From positions 62,001 to 126,000 of the forward strand of contig JAUXNU010000205.1 of assembly GCA_030682655.1 (NCBI GenBank): a stretch of DNA of 64,000 nucleotides, given 5' to 3'. Positions 35,014 through 44,240 of the stretch are shown here, piece after piece. Under the pieces are notes generated by a model. That model did not search any database. It was not told the origin of the DNA and saw nothing but the letters and a program-made list of their open reading frames with translations. This stretch comes from Actinomycetota bacterium (GTDB lineage Bacteria > Actinomycetota > Coriobacteriia > Anaerosomatales > JAUXNU01). Both the position numbers and the translations under genes were made by a program. The first letter of the stretch is position 1. The number at the start of each line of letters is the position of its first letter.

Positions 35014-35721
35014 TCACAGACCGAGCACGCGCTTGAGGGATGGAACGCGACGGCGAGACACCGGCACCTGCGTCCCGTCCGTGTCGCCCAGGGTCAGCAG
35101 CAGGGTTCCCCCGTACATCGGGACGACCTCTTTGACCCGGCTCAGGTTGACAAGGTATCGCCGATGAACCCGGAAGAACCCTGTGGCCTCAAGCTTGTTC
35201 TCAAGATTGGCCAAAGAGATCGTGGAGAGATATCGCTCACCGTCGGTATGAAGGTAGGAGTAGTCGTCCTTGGCCATGATGTAGTAGATCTCCTCGACCT
35301 GAAGCAGCAGCTTCTTGCCGGCCTTCTCGACAGGGACGCGCTCGATGCGCGCCTGCTGATGACGCGTCGGCTCGAGGCGCTCGATCGCCTGCCTGAGGCG
35401 GGCGGCCTCGACCGGCTTGACCAGGTAGTCGGTCGCCGACACCTCGAACGCTTTCACCGCATGCTCGCTGTGGGCCGTCACGAAGACGATCGCGGGCTGC
35501 TTCTCGATCTCGCTCAGCGACTCGGCGAGCTCGACCCCTGACAAGCCGGGCATGTCGATGTCGAGAAACACGACATCGTACGGGATCGCCTTGATCAGCT
35601 GCAGCGCCTCGGCCGTGTTCGATGCCTCGCCCACGACTTCGACTCCACCGACTTCTTCAAGCAGAAACCTCAGCTCGGAGCGAGCCGGTGCCTCGTCATC
35701 AACAACCAGTGCCTTCAGCAT
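35014..35721 (-). CDS. LytTR-family response regulator
   Basis: 235 residues. Receiver domain 1-120: acidic pocket DDE (9-11), phospho-acceptor in VFLDIDMPGLSG, and TAHSEHAVKAFEV, KPV. A LytTR DNA-binding domain follows (from about 130: LLLQVEEIYYIMAKDDYSYLH; FFRVHRRYLVNLSRVKEV). Such regulators often control surface, autolysin or carbon-uptake genes. Its start overlaps the end of the histidine kinase gene by 23 bases, giving a translationally coupled pair. Confidence 0.93.
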   Translation of the reverse strand: MLKALVVDDEAPARSELRFLLEEVGGVEVVGEASNTAEALQLIKAIPYDVVFLDIDMPGLSGVELAESLSEIEKQPAIVFVTAHSEHAVKAFEVSATDYLVKPVEAARLRQAIERLEPTRHQQARIERVPVEKAGKKLLLQVEEIYYIMAKDDYSYLHTDGERYLSTISLANLENKLEATGFFRVHRRYLVNLSRVKEVVPMYGGTLLLTLGDTDGTQVPVSRRRVPSLKRVLGL

Positions 35722-37030
35722 TGCGGCCTCCAGAGAGGGCGGGTGTTTCCTCGAGTGGAATCGTGAGTGTGACGACCGTGCCCTCGCCTAGCCCGCTTTC
35801 CACGCGTAGTCCAGCGTCTCCGCCGAAGTGACCCTTGAGTCTATCGTCCACGTTCTTGAGCGCGATTCCAAGACCCTTGCCGAAACCGGCCTCCAGAACG
35901 TACGGGAGGTCCTCCTCGGCGATACCGACGCCGTCATCTGTGACGCGCACGCACAAACGTCCGTTGTCGATACGCGCATCGAGGCGGATGTGCAGAACAC
36001 CCTCTGCGCGCATGCCGTGCTTCACGGAGTTCTCGATCAGTGGCTGAATGATGAACGCGGGCACCTCCACCCTTCCGGCTTCCGGCACTGCATCCTCGAC
36101 GACGGCGATACGGTCGCCGAACCGCGCGCGTTCGAACCGCAGGTACGAGTTCACGTACTCCAACTCACGCTCAAGCGTGATGAGCGCGTCGCTTGCCTCC
36201 AGGGTCCGCCGATAGAAGGAGGCGAACTCGCGCAGGAGATCCCGCGCCTGGTTGGGGTCGGTCCGAATCAGCATCGCGATGGTGTTGATGGTGTTGAAGA
36301 GGAAGTGCGGGTTGATCTGCGCCTGAAGCGCCTTGAGTTCCATGCGCGTGGCGAGCTGGGTCTGCCTGTCGAGCTCGGAAAGCGCGAGCTGGGTGGAGAG
36401 CAGCTTGGCCAGACCTTCGGCGTTGGTGACCTGGGTCTCATTGAGCAGCCGTGGCGTCGTGTAGTAGAACTTCAGAGTCCCAACGGGCCGCCCGCGCATC
36501 TCGAGAGGCACCACGATGGCCGCACGCAACAGACAATCGCGGCGTGGACATCCGATCTCCTCCTTCGTTCCCACTATCCGGTGCTCGTTGTGGTCGATCG
36601 CTTCACGCGTGGCACGTGTCAGGATGGGCCCACCGACTTCATGATGGCCCTCGCCGAGCCCCGCGAATCCTAGCACTCGTTCGGTGTCGGTAATCGCGAC
36701 GGCGGCAGCCTCGGTCTGCTCGAGCGCGATGCGGCACACGGCGTCGGCCGTCTCGACATTGAGTCCTTTGCGCAGGTAGCTCAGACTCTCATTGGCAATC
36801 TCAAGAACCTGATGGGACTGCATCGCCCTCAGATGGTCCGGGCGGTTGATGAAACGGGCCACAACGCTCCCCATCGCCACCAGCGTCAGTCCCGTGAGAG
36901 TCGACGTCAGCATCCAGCGCGGAGCATCTACAACGACAAGCACGTACCCGGTCACCACGGCGAGAACTGTGACACCGAACAGCATCAGGCTGTCGATGAT
37001 GATCGTTCGGCGAGGAGTCATCAGCGCCAC
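35699..37030 (-). CDS. LytS-type sensor histidine kinase with GAF domain
   Basis: 443 residues. Two membrane helices (about 10-55), a GAF domain (about 85-215, with a CPRRDCLLRAAIVVPL stretch) and a His_kinase/HATPase pair. The phosphorylated His lies in LQAQINPHFLFNTIN, typical of the LytS/YehU class. GTG at 37030 is chosen because AAGGGTGA lies upstream and it starts 2 bases after the acetyltransferase stop. Cognate regulator is the LytTR protein at 35014. The GAF domain has several Cys, so a redox or small-ligand input is possible. Confidence 0.9.
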   Translation of the reverse strand: MALMTPRRTIIIDSLMLFGVTVLAVVTGYVLVVVDAPRWMLTSTLTGLTLVAMGSVVARFINRPDHLRAMQSHQVLEIANESLSYLRKGLNVETADAVCRIALEQTEAAAVAITDTERVLGFAGLGEGHHEVGGPILTRATREAIDHNEHRIVGTKEEIGCPRRDCLLRAAIVVPLEMRGRPVGTLKFYYTTPRLLNETQVTNAEGLAKLLSTQLALSELDRQTQLATRMELKALQAQINPHFLFNTINTIAMLIRTDPNQARDLLREFASFYRRTLEASDALITLERELEYVNSYLRFERARFGDRIAVVEDAVPEAGRVEVPAFIIQPLIENSVKHGMRAEGVLHIRLDARIDNGRLCVRVTDDGVGIAEEDLPYVLEAGFGKGLGIALKNVDDRLKGHFGGDAGLRVESGLGEGTVVTLTIPLEETPALSGGRNAEGTGC

Positions 37031-37032
37031 GC

Positions 37033-37875
37033 TCAGTCACCCTTCGGCGCGGTTGGGCCGACCGCGCGAATCAGAAACACAAGTCGCCCAAGGAGTTCCC
37101 GCATCCCTGCCGCACGGTACAACGCCCGTGACGCGGCGTTCTCTTCCTGGGTACACAGGCTCAGATACCGTGCCCCCGCGCGGCGAGCGTAGAGCATGGC
37201 GTCCGACAGAAGCTCGGATCCGATGCCCGCGCGCCGGTGTGCGGGCAAGACCGCCAATCTGCCCAGAGTGGCCGCGCCGCGCTCAACCGTGCAAAGAGTA
37301 TATCCGATGACCTGGGCGTTCACCTCCGCGAGCACTATCCGGTCTCGGGAGAGGTACTCAGCTATCTGCTCCGGCCCGTACTGCCAGAACTCATCGAACG
37401 ACGCGTGGTCGACATCGAGGATCGCCGACAGGTCGGCAGCCGTGCACGGTCGAACCCGGCAGCGCGCGGGCACGCTGTCCCCAACCGGTGATCTGTTCAG
37501 GTCACACCGCATGGCAACGATGCTTTGCGCGAGCTGCATGCCGGCACGTGTGTAGTCAGGCGCAGCCTCCTTCGGCACGAGCGGGCTCAAGATGCGGCCG
37601 AGACCCTGCTCACGCGCCACCCGCGCGACCTCGTCAACCGCGCCGGGAATCTCGTGTCGCGAGCACCACAGGCCCCGAATCGCCAGGATGTCGAGATGGC
37701 GCCGCCAACGCTCGACTACAGCTCCCGTTCCGCCCGGGCCAACGAGAACCCGCCAAGGGCCACCCATCCGAAACGCCTCCAGCGCCTCCGGGTCATCGAA
37801 GAGATGCGCCGCCTTCAGCGCAGGCCACAAGCGGTCGACCTCGTCATCTTTGGCGACGTGAAGGCGCGGCGCCAC
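37033..37875 (-). CDS. GNAT-family N-acetyltransferase
   Basis: 280 residues. The C-terminal half (about 140-270) is a GNAT domain with motif A LAVLPAHRRAGIGSELLSDAM (R/Q-x2-G-x-G/A) and the NAASRALYRAAGM end motif. The N-terminal half may be a degenerate second domain. GTG at 37875 begins 4 bases after the TauE-like gene and has GGATGG upstream; an ATG at 37899 overlapping that gene is the alternative. Acceptor substrate unknown. Confidence 0.8.
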   Translation of the reverse strand: MAPRLHVAKDDEVDRLWPALKAAHLFDDPEALEAFRMGGPWRVLVGPGGTGAVVERWRRHLDILAIRGLWCSRHEIPGAVDEVARVAREQGLGRILSPLVPKEAAPDYTRAGMQLAQSIVAMRCDLNRSPVGDSVPARCRVRPCTAADLSAILDVDHASFDEFWQYGPEQIAEYLSRDRIVLAEVNAQVIGYTLCTVERGAATLGRLAVLPAHRRAGIGSELLSDAMLYARRAGARYLSLCTQEENAASRALYRAAGMRELLGRLVFLIRAVGPTAPKGD

Positions 37876-37879
37876 GGTA

Positions 37880-38659
37880 CTACATCCATCCGAACTCATT
37901 GGCGGCCAGTATCGCTCCGGTGGCGCCCAGAAGGACCGCGAAGGCGATTCGGACGTGACGCTCGTTCGCGGCTGCGGTCAGCCTCGCGCCAACGAGGACG
38001 CCGGGGACTACGCCAAGCGCAAGCCATGCCGCGAGCGCGACGTTGACGTGTCCGAGGACCCAATGAGTCGCGGCTCCCGGTACGGCGAGCACGGCGATCG
38101 CCACGAGGCTCGTACCGATCGCCCGTTTGATCGGGAAGCCAAAGACCCGCGATAGCATGGGAACGAGCACGAACCCGCCACCGAGCCCCAGAAACCCGGA
38201 GTAGAGCCCGGTGATCCCTCCGAGAAACGCAAGCTTGACTGAGGTCACATCCGTCGATTCCGCCACAGGCGGGCAGGAGGGCCCGTCAACGGGAAGGTCC
38301 GCCGCATGGCGGAGCATGTCGACGGCCATGTAGCCGATGAGCAGGGCCGTCACGATCATGACGACCGAACCTCCGGCGCGAGCACTTCCCCACGCCCCGA
38401 CGATCGTGCCGACGATCCCCCACGCCCCGATGAGCAGCCCCACGCGTGAATCGGCCATACCGCGCCGTGCGTACGACCATGCTCCGGTGATCGCAGTCGG
38501 GATGATGACCACAAGCGGCGTTCCCACTGCGACGAGCGCCGGCTCGGCCAGCAGCAAGCGTATCGCCGGTGTCGTGACAACGCCACCGCCCACGCCGAAG
38601 GCCCCGGACAGCAGCCCTGCCAACAGGCCGACACCGACCGTCAGAGCGTGTGCGGCCAC
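37880..38659 (-). CDS. TauE/SafE-family anion exporter
   Basis: 259 residues with about eight membrane helices in two repeats: GLLAGLLSGAFGVGGGVV and GITGLYSGFLGLGGGFVLVPML, the two copies of the family's SGxxGxGGG motif. Members move sulfite, sulfonates or organosulfur anions. GTG at 38659 starts 5 bases after the glycosyltransferase stop; a much longer open frame upstream overlaps that gene and is not used. Confidence 0.88.
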   Translation of the reverse strand: MAAHALTVGVGLLAGLLSGAFGVGGGVVTTPAIRLLLAEPALVAVGTPLVVIIPTAITGAWSYARRGMADSRVGLLIGAWGIVGTIVGAWGSARAGGSVVMIVTALLIGYMAVDMLRHAADLPVDGPSCPPVAESTDVTSVKLAFLGGITGLYSGFLGLGGGFVLVPMLSRVFGFPIKRAIGTSLVAIAVLAVPGAATHWVLGHVNVALAAWLALGVVPGVLVGARLTAAANERHVRIAFAVLLGATGAILAANEFGWM

Positions 38660-38664
38660 GGCAC

Positions 38665-39912
38665 CTAGCCGTCGTCGCGAACGACCGGGAAGCGACCTGT
38701 GATCGCCGAGCGGTCTACCCGACGCTCGCCGGTGAACAGCGACTTCAGGGCGATCTCGTCCCAGATGCGGTCCATAAGAATCGGCCACCGCCTCTGGAAG
38801 TCGAAGTAGTTCTGGCAGTTCTCGCGGGCATAGTCCGAGGCGTGACGGGTGGCCACCCGGGCGATGCGGAAGTACCGGCCGCCTTCCGGGCGAGACAGAC
38901 CCCTGAGCAGGGAGGTCATCACCGCTCTCCAAGTCACCGAGGAGCCGATGAACGAGCCGGGATACGGATCCATCGCCTCTGGTGTGATCTGGCGCAGGTC
39001 GACCTGGGACTTGGCGAACTCGAGTTTGCGGTGCTCGTAGATGAACCGGTAGACATCTTGCCTGAACTGCAGCGCTTCGCTCGGGAGTTTGGGCGGCTTG
39101 TGTACGACCGACCACTCGCCGTCGAGGAAGACGTCTCCTCCATGCATGCGCGCATTGATGACGTAGTCGATGTCTTCGCCACGAACAACCCAGGGGTCGA
39201 AGGACACGTTGCAGAACATGTCTTTGTGGAGCGCGAAGCACCCTCCGAACGCCATCGTGGCGGTCCTGATTCTTGGAGGCGCGTCCACGATGCCAAGCGC
39301 ATGGTTGTACGCATCGTTCTGCCGCCAGAACATGTCCGACCAGTGCGGATCCACGTAACGCTGGTACTGGCCGTCCTCGTCGGTGTAGTAGCCCGTCTTC
39401 GCCAGTACGACCTTCCCGTCGTCAAGCGTCGTGCCTATGCCCTCGAGCGCACGCGCAAGGAACCCACGGTCCGTGATGATCTGGTCGTCGTCCACAAAGA
39501 CCACTGTGTCGCATCCAAGAACAGCAGCAGCCATGAGGCCGACATTGCGCACGGCGCCGTAGCCCACGAGCGTCACCCCACCTATCATGTCGGCGAACTC
39601 AAGCTGCTCGAGACGACGGTGCAACGAGCCAAGCTCCGCCGGTCCGAAGACCAGCGCGTCGATGGCGGGAAAGTCCTCGAGAATCGCACGCACGCGGTCC
39701 TCGGCGGCATGCTCGATGGAAGGATCTGTAGCCGCCACGATCACAACGACCCTGCCAAGACCTTCGACACCCTCGAGTGAGCGCAGGCACGCTGCGAGAG
39801 TGCCCTCCTCGTCGATAGGCGTGGGGTGATCGTAGACGGTAAGCAGGTCCTCTGAGACGCGACCGCGCTTGCGCGTCCAGAACGTCGGGATGACGACACA
39901 CGGAGTAGACAC
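38665..39912 (-). CDS. Glycosyltransferase family 2-like protein
   Basis: 415 residues, GT-A fold. N-terminal VVIPTF strand, an acidic motif VFVDDDQ (DxD type), and further FGGCFALHKDM and VRGEDIDYVI (the ED dyad expected before the acceptor site). No membrane segments, so cytoplasmic or peripheral. GTG at 39912 is chosen because AAGAGG precedes it; ATG at 39966 is possible but lacks a ribosome-binding site. Sugar donor unknown. The TauE and later genes follow with almost no gaps. Confidence 0.8.
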   Translation of the reverse strand: MSTPCVVIPTFWTRKRGRVSEDLLTVYDHPTPIDEEGTLAACLRSLEGVEGLGRVVVIVAATDPSIEHAAEDRVRAILEDFPAIDALVFGPAELGSLHRRLEQLEFADMIGGVTLVGYGAVRNVGLMAAAVLGCDTVVFVDDDQIITDRGFLARALEGIGTTLDDGKVVLAKTGYYTDEDGQYQRYVDPHWSDMFWRQNDAYNHALGIVDAPPRIRTATMAFGGCFALHKDMFCNVSFDPWVVRGEDIDYVINARMHGGDVFLDGEWSVVHKPPKLPSEALQFRQDVYRFIYEHRKLEFAKSQVDLRQITPEAMDPYPGSFIGSSVTWRAVMTSLLRGLSRPEGGRYFRIARVATRHASDYARENCQNYFDFQRRWPILMDRIWDEIALKSLFTGERRVDRSAITGRFPVVRDDG

Positions 39913-40033
39913 CTGTGTGGATACCTCTTTCGTCGTATGACTCCTTGGCGCCCTCTGACGCCTCATGAATCATACATCTTCCAGGGTCGACTTGGCCTTG
40001 GGTTCCATGTGCGAGAACGACAGGCTATCGGCC

Positions 40034-40720
40034 TCAGGCAGGGGCACTATCCTCGGCTTGCTGTTCGACATTGTCCGGAGTGACCATGCATCTCTCGAGC
40101 GCATCCGCGAGGACGCGATAGGGACGGGAACCCACCAGCAGTTCGTTGCAGATCAGCGCCGCGGGTGTCGAATCGAGTCCGAGATTCATCGCCACATGTC
40201 GGTACTGGTGAAGACGCTCGTCGTAGGCACCCGTGTCCCACGCAGTGTCCACGTCGGCGAGCAAGAATCCGAAACCGCCCGCGATCTCGTGCAAGACCTC
40301 CGGATCCCCGATGTCTCTGCCTTCGGCGAAGTACGCCGCGAAGATCGCCGCGTGAGTCCGTCTGTGCCCGTCTTCGCCCAGGTCGCGCGCCATCTCGCCG
40401 AGAACAAGCGCCTTGTGGGTCTTTGGCAGAAAGGGAGGATCCAGCATGGGGAATCCATCCGTGCGGGCAATGCGCTGGAGGTGCTCTTCGACTCGATCGC
40501 CGAATCCGCTGGCCTCGAGTTCACTCACCTGGTAGCCCTCCTCGGGCATGTCTGGACGGAGCTCGAACGGAACGAGGAACCACTGCACCCCTGGATACTC
40601 GTCGCGCAAGCGGTCGAGCCGATGCTGGTCCACGTAGCAGAATGGGCACGCGTAGTCGAAGAAGATCAGAACGCGTGGAGCCTGGTGCCTCGGGTCGTCG
40701 TGCTCGTGGGCTTGCGCCAC
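40034..40720 (-). CDS. DsbA-family (FrnE-like) thiol oxidoreductase
   Basis: 228 residues. Thioredoxin fold with CPFC active site in FFDYACPFCYVD, a helical insertion (about 75-150), and a cis-Pro region LGLDSTPAALIC. No signal peptide, so cytoplasmic like FrnE rather than periplasmic DsbA. GTG at 40720 has GGGGAGG just upstream and starts 10 bases after the radical SAM gene. Likely handles disulfides or glutathione-type adducts; no substrate can be named. Confidence 0.8.
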   Translation of the reverse strand: MAQAHEHDDPRHQAPRVLIFFDYACPFCYVDQHRLDRLRDEYPGVQWFLVPFELRPDMPEEGYQVSELEASGFGDRVEEHLQRIARTDGFPMLDPPFLPKTHKALVLGEMARDLGEDGHRRTHAAIFAAYFAEGRDIGDPEVLHEIAGGFGFLLADVDTAWDTGAYDERLHQYRHVAMNLGLDSTPAALICNELLVGSRPYRVLADALERCMVTPDNVEQQAEDSAPA

Positions 40721-40730
40721 CGGGCCTCCC

Positions 40731-41750
40731 CTACTCGACGATGTTGAGATCACGCCCGCACTTGGCGCAAGAGCCGCCGCGGGTTCTCCTGTCGAGTATG
40801 GTGTACCCGGAACGCCGCACGGCTACCGAGCGGCACGACGGACAGATAGTGTCTTCACCCTGAGGGTCCTCGACATTTCCGACGTAGACATGGTGCAGCC
40901 CGGCCTCCTGCCCTATCGCACGGGCCATGCGCAAGGTCTCGATCGGAGTCGCCGGAAGATCGGCGAACTCGAGGTACGGGAAGAACCGCGTAACGTGCCA
41001 AGGAGTATCGGCACCCAACGCCTCGGCGATCCACACTGCCATCGTGCGAAGCTCCTCGGCGGAATCGTTGATGGTCGGGATGACGTTGGTCACGACCTCC
41101 ACGTGCATCTCCCACTGCGTCTTGGCGCGCACGGCCGCCTTCATGATCGGTTCGACCGAGGACACCTTGCAGAGGCGGCGGTACGTCTCGTCGGTCGCCC
41201 CCTTCAGGTCCACACGCCACACATCGAGATGTGGGCCAAGGAGATCGAGCCCCTCGCTGGTGATGTAGCCGTTCGTCACCATTACTGTGAACAGGCCGGA
41301 CTCGCGACACAGTCTCGCTACATCTCGCACGTACTCGGCCCAGATGACCGGCTCGTTGTATGTGAATGCGACCCCCGGGCACCGGTACTTGCGCGCCATG
41401 TCGACGACGGCCTCGGGGGAGAGCGTATGCAGCTCGACCTCATCGGCGGCCTCGCCCGGACGCGCGCGGCTGATTCGCCAGTTCTGGCAGTGGCCGCACT
41501 TCATCGAACAGCCGATGCTTCCGATGGACAGAACTGCCGTGCCCGGGAAGTAGTGATACACCGGCTTCTTCTCGATGGGGTCAGCCGCGATCGAGGAGAT
41601 CGTGCCGTAGGTGAGAGCGATCAGCGTCCCGTCCACGTTCTTGCGGACCCCGCAAACACCGGTCGCACCCGCAGAGATCAGGCAGCGATGCGGGCACAAT
41701 CCGCAGCGGATCCGGTCGCCCTCTTGTTCCCAAAGAAGCGCGGTATACAC
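40731..41750 (-). CDS. AmmeMemoRadiSam-type radical SAM enzyme
   Basis: 339 residues related to pyruvate-formate-lyase activating enzyme. An N-terminal zinc-like segment CGLCPHRC, the radical SAM cluster motif CSMKCGHCQNW (CxxxCxxC), and a C-terminal rubredoxin-like CPSC...CAKCG. This layout is that of the AmrS protein of the AmmeMemoRadiSam system, but the usual AMMECR1 and Memo partners are not in the window. GTG start with AAGGG upstream, 11 bases after the hydrogenase-like/GGDEF gene. Confidence 0.85.
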   Translation of the reverse strand: MYTALLWEQEGDRIRCGLCPHRCLISAGATGVCGVRKNVDGTLIALTYGTISSIAADPIEKKPVYHYFPGTAVLSIGSIGCSMKCGHCQNWRISRARPGEAADEVELHTLSPEAVVDMARKYRCPGVAFTYNEPVIWAEYVRDVARLCRESGLFTVMVTNGYITSEGLDLLGPHLDVWRVDLKGATDETYRRLCKVSSVEPIMKAAVRAKTQWEMHVEVVTNVIPTINDSAEELRTMAVWIAEALGADTPWHVTRFFPYLEFADLPATPIETLRMARAIGQEAGLHHVYVGNVEDPQGEDTICPSCRSVAVRRSGYTILDRRTRGGSCAKCGRDLNIVE

Positions 41751-41761
41751 GTAGTCTGCCC

Positions 41762-43582
41762 TTATCCCGCCGCCAACCGGACCTGGTTTCGGCCCGAGCG
41801 CTTCGCTGTGTACATCGCGCTATCGGCTGCCTCGAGGAGCGTGAGAGGCTTGGTCACGTGCCCGCTCGCTGCCGCCACCCCGATCGAGACGGTGACTTTC
41901 ACCGTGTCGCCGACGAACGACAGCTTCGACACCGCCTCGCAGAGCTTCTCGCCAACGACGTAGGCCTCCGTCTTGCCGATCCCCGGGAGGATGATCGCGA
42001 ACTCATCGCCACCGTAGCGGATCGGTATGTCTGTCTCGCGGACCAGTTCTGTGATCAGTCTTCCGACGCCGCACAGCACCTCGTCACCCACCGTGTGACC
42101 GCTGCCATCATTGACCGCTTTGAATGCATCTATGTCGAGCACGAGTAGTGACACCGGAGTGCCGTATCGCTCGGTGCGCGCAACTTCCTCGGCAAGCCGC
42201 TTGTCGAACACACGCCTGTTCCACAGACCAGTGAGGGGGTCAACGGTCGCGGACTCCTCGAGTTCCTCGACGTTCTGTCGCATGCGTTCCTTCTGCAGCG
42301 GAAAGCACATTTCCCACGTGGACCGATCCGAGATGATGGCGATCGCGTGATCGGCGCACGTGTCGTAGCCGCACGCCCCGCAGTCGAGAGGTTCGTCGTG
42401 TGAGATGAACCCGGTCTGCTGAAGCTCCGCATCGATCTCCTCGGCGGAAGGGCGCTCTTGCTTGACGGGCGCGGGCTTGAACGTGCGCAGAACGTCGATC
42501 TGGGGCAGGTACGAAAGCAAAGCCCTGCTGCTTATGCCTGACGAACGCCCGGAGGAACGCTCGGCGGACATCACATTGCGTTTCGCGAAGACGGACATGC
42601 CGGGCTTGACCGCGGGACCGTCGATGCAGCCCTCGCAGTTGAGAGCGTCGATGACGGAGGGGGCCGCCTCGCCGCGCTCGATCGCCGCAAGCAGCCGATC
42701 GAGCTGACGCAGGCCGCGCACGGTCTGAACCCCGGCGTCGGTCACGAGATGGCTTTCCAGGGTGCGCCGCGGGAAACCGTCGATGAGAGAGATCTCCTTG
42801 AGCGGCTGCGGTCGCCTCGTGCCAGCATGCGTCGCCATGGAGAGCGGGGGACGCGGCTTCAGCTCCGCCAATAGCTTCTGGAGCTCGAGGAAGTCGATTG
42901 CAACGTCGACGGCGCCCGCGAATCCAGATTCGTAGATCTCGTCTTTGCGGGCGTAGCACGGCGACACGTACACGACGGCGGTGTCGGCGGGGTAGACCGC
43001 CCTCACGAGACGGGCCTGTGCGACATATGGAGGGACGATCGGCGTCAGCGTCGAGCTCAGAGACGGATGGTACCGCCGAACCCAGTCGGCTACGACGGGG
43101 CACGTGGAGCGCAGCGTGAGCGAGGGGCACGGCCGGGCATGCGACCGTTCGTACTCAAGGGCAACGAGCTCCTCGCCAAGGAGTGTGGTCTCGACCGCGT
43201 GGAACCCGACGGACTCGAGTGTCCTTTCGACTTCCATGGGGGAGAGAGGGTGCATCGCAGCGACGAACTCGGTCGCAAGTATCGCAACGACGGGGCGTCC
43301 GGTCGCAAGCAGGCGCACTACCCTGCCGGTGTCGTCGCGAACGCGAAACGCATCGCTGCTGCACTCGGACACGCAGGCTCCGCACTTCACGCAACGCTCT
43401 TCGATGACCTCGCAATGCCCGGCAACCACGCGAATCGCCTTTGCCGGGCAATCGCGAACGCAGCTCCAGCACTCGCGACAGGAGGTCTCGGTGCTCCGGA
43501 TGAGCGGCTCAGCCGGCGCGACGAGACCCGGCGCGACCCGAGGCGCCTGGCTCTCCTGATGTGTCGTGCGGCCCCCGAACAT
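41762..43582 (-). CDS. [FeFe]-hydrogenase-like / Fe-S / diguanylate cyclase fusion
   Basis: 606 residues. Order: two [4Fe-4S] motifs (Cys35-38-41-45, Cys64-67-70-74); a domain like the [FeFe]-hydrogenase large subunit (about 95-360) that keeps versions of the three H-cluster motifs, RSTCPVV, SPCYARKDE and NCEGCIDGP; a further Fe-S domain CGACGYDTCADHA with a distal Cys; and a GGDEF domain with YGGDEF (523-528) and an intact RxxD inhibitory site (RETD) five residues before. GGDEF makes c-di-GMP from two GTP. The third motif is shorter than the catalytic form, so this is probably a redox or H2 sensor rather than an active hydrogenase. Start ATG follows GGAGGG, 22 bases after the QueT-like gene. 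Confidence 0.88.
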   Translation of the reverse strand: MFGGRTTHQESQAPRVAPGLVAPAEPLIRSTETSCRECWSCVRDCPAKAIRVVAGHCEVIEERCVKCGACVSECSSDAFRVRDDTGRVVRLLATGRPVVAILATEFVAAMHPLSPMEVERTLESVGFHAVETTLLGEELVALEYERSHARPCPSLTLRSTCPVVADWVRRYHPSLSSTLTPIVPPYVAQARLVRAVYPADTAVVYVSPCYARKDEIYESGFAGAVDVAIDFLELQKLLAELKPRPPLSMATHAGTRRPQPLKEISLIDGFPRRTLESHLVTDAGVQTVRGLRQLDRLLAAIERGEAAPSVIDALNCEGCIDGPAVKPGMSVFAKRNVMSAERSSGRSSGISSRALLSYLPQIDVLRTFKPAPVKQERPSAEEIDAELQQTGFISHDEPLDCGACGYDTCADHAIAIISDRSTWEMCFPLQKERMRQNVEELEESATVDPLTGLWNRRVFDKRLAEEVARTERYGTPVSLLVLDIDAFKAVNDGSGHTVGDEVLCGVGRLITELVRETDIPIRYGGDEFAIILPGIGKTEAYVVGEKLCEAVSKLSFVGDTVKVTVSIGVAAASGHVTKPLTLLEAADSAMYTAKRSGRNQVRLAAG

Positions 43583-43604
43583 ACCGGTTCACCCTCCGTG
43601 TGGG

Positions 43605-44171
43605 TCACTGATCCTCTTCGGCCAGCCGTTTCGCAAGTCCCGCCGCCTTGAGAACGGCGAGAAGCGGCCACCCGAGGGCGTACACGATGATGCCCTCACA
43701 GACACCGATGGTGACGACGCCATAGGCGTACATCACCAACCATGCACCCTCCAAGTCTACTCCCAACAGCGGAACACGGTAGAGTCCGAGTCCGGCAAGC
43801 AGGAACGGAAGGTAGGCAGGCACGATCAGGGCGTTGAAGATCACCGGACCGGCAAGCGCCAACGCAGTCCGTGCGCGGAATCGCCAGGTCCAGAGTGCAC
43901 CGGCGAGAGTCGCGATCGAGCCGAACACAACGTCGAGCAAGGCGATGGGGCCGACGGTCGCCAGGTTGAATGCGTTCGCCACCAACGTGCCGAGGAACAA
44001 CCCGGGGATCGCGGCAGGGGTGAGTACCGCGAGCACGGTAACGGCCTCGCTCGGTCTGAACTGGATAAGGCCCCACCCCAGGTATGCGGGGAACTGCAGC
44101 ACCACGATGGTCATCGCCGCGTAGACGGCGGCAATGAGACCAGAGCGCGCAATAAGCCGTGTGTGCTTCAT
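43605..44171 (-). CDS. QueT-like ECF transporter S component
   Basis: 188 residues with about five to six membrane helices. The N terminus IARSGLIAAVYAAMTIVV and QFRPSEAVTVLAVLTPAAIPGLFLG match QueT-type substrate-capture subunits for queuosine precursors. No energising EcfA/T genes are nearby, as is common for group II ECF systems. ATG at 44171 follows GGAAGG. A TAGAAT -10-like box at 44212-44207 would give a leader of about 30 bases; I see no preQ1 riboswitch in it. Confidence 0.75.
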   Translation of the reverse strand: MKHTRLIARSGLIAAVYAAMTIVVLQFPAYLGWGLIQFRPSEAVTVLAVLTPAAIPGLFLGTLVANAFNLATVGPIALLDVVFGSIATLAGALWTWRFRARTALALAGPVIFNALIVPAYLPFLLAGLGLYRVPLLGVDLEGAWLVMYAYGVVTIGVCEGIIVYALGWPLLAVLKAAGLAKRLAEEDQ

Positions 44172-44240
44172 CGGGACCTTCCACCACAGAACGGTTGCGT
44201 GCGGGGATTCTAGCACGGACCTGCGGGACTCACATGAGCG

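Noticed and set aside
38660-39241. N-terminal extension of the TauE-like protein
   Set aside because: It would overlap the glycosyltransferase gene over nearly 600 bases and is Arg/His-rich without membrane helices. The start at 38659 right after the glycosyltransferase stop fits better.
44172-44240. Possible preQ1 riboswitch before the QueT-like gene
   Set aside because: The leader is only about 30 bases after the likely -10 and lacks the A-rich tail and pseudoknot pattern of preQ1-I.
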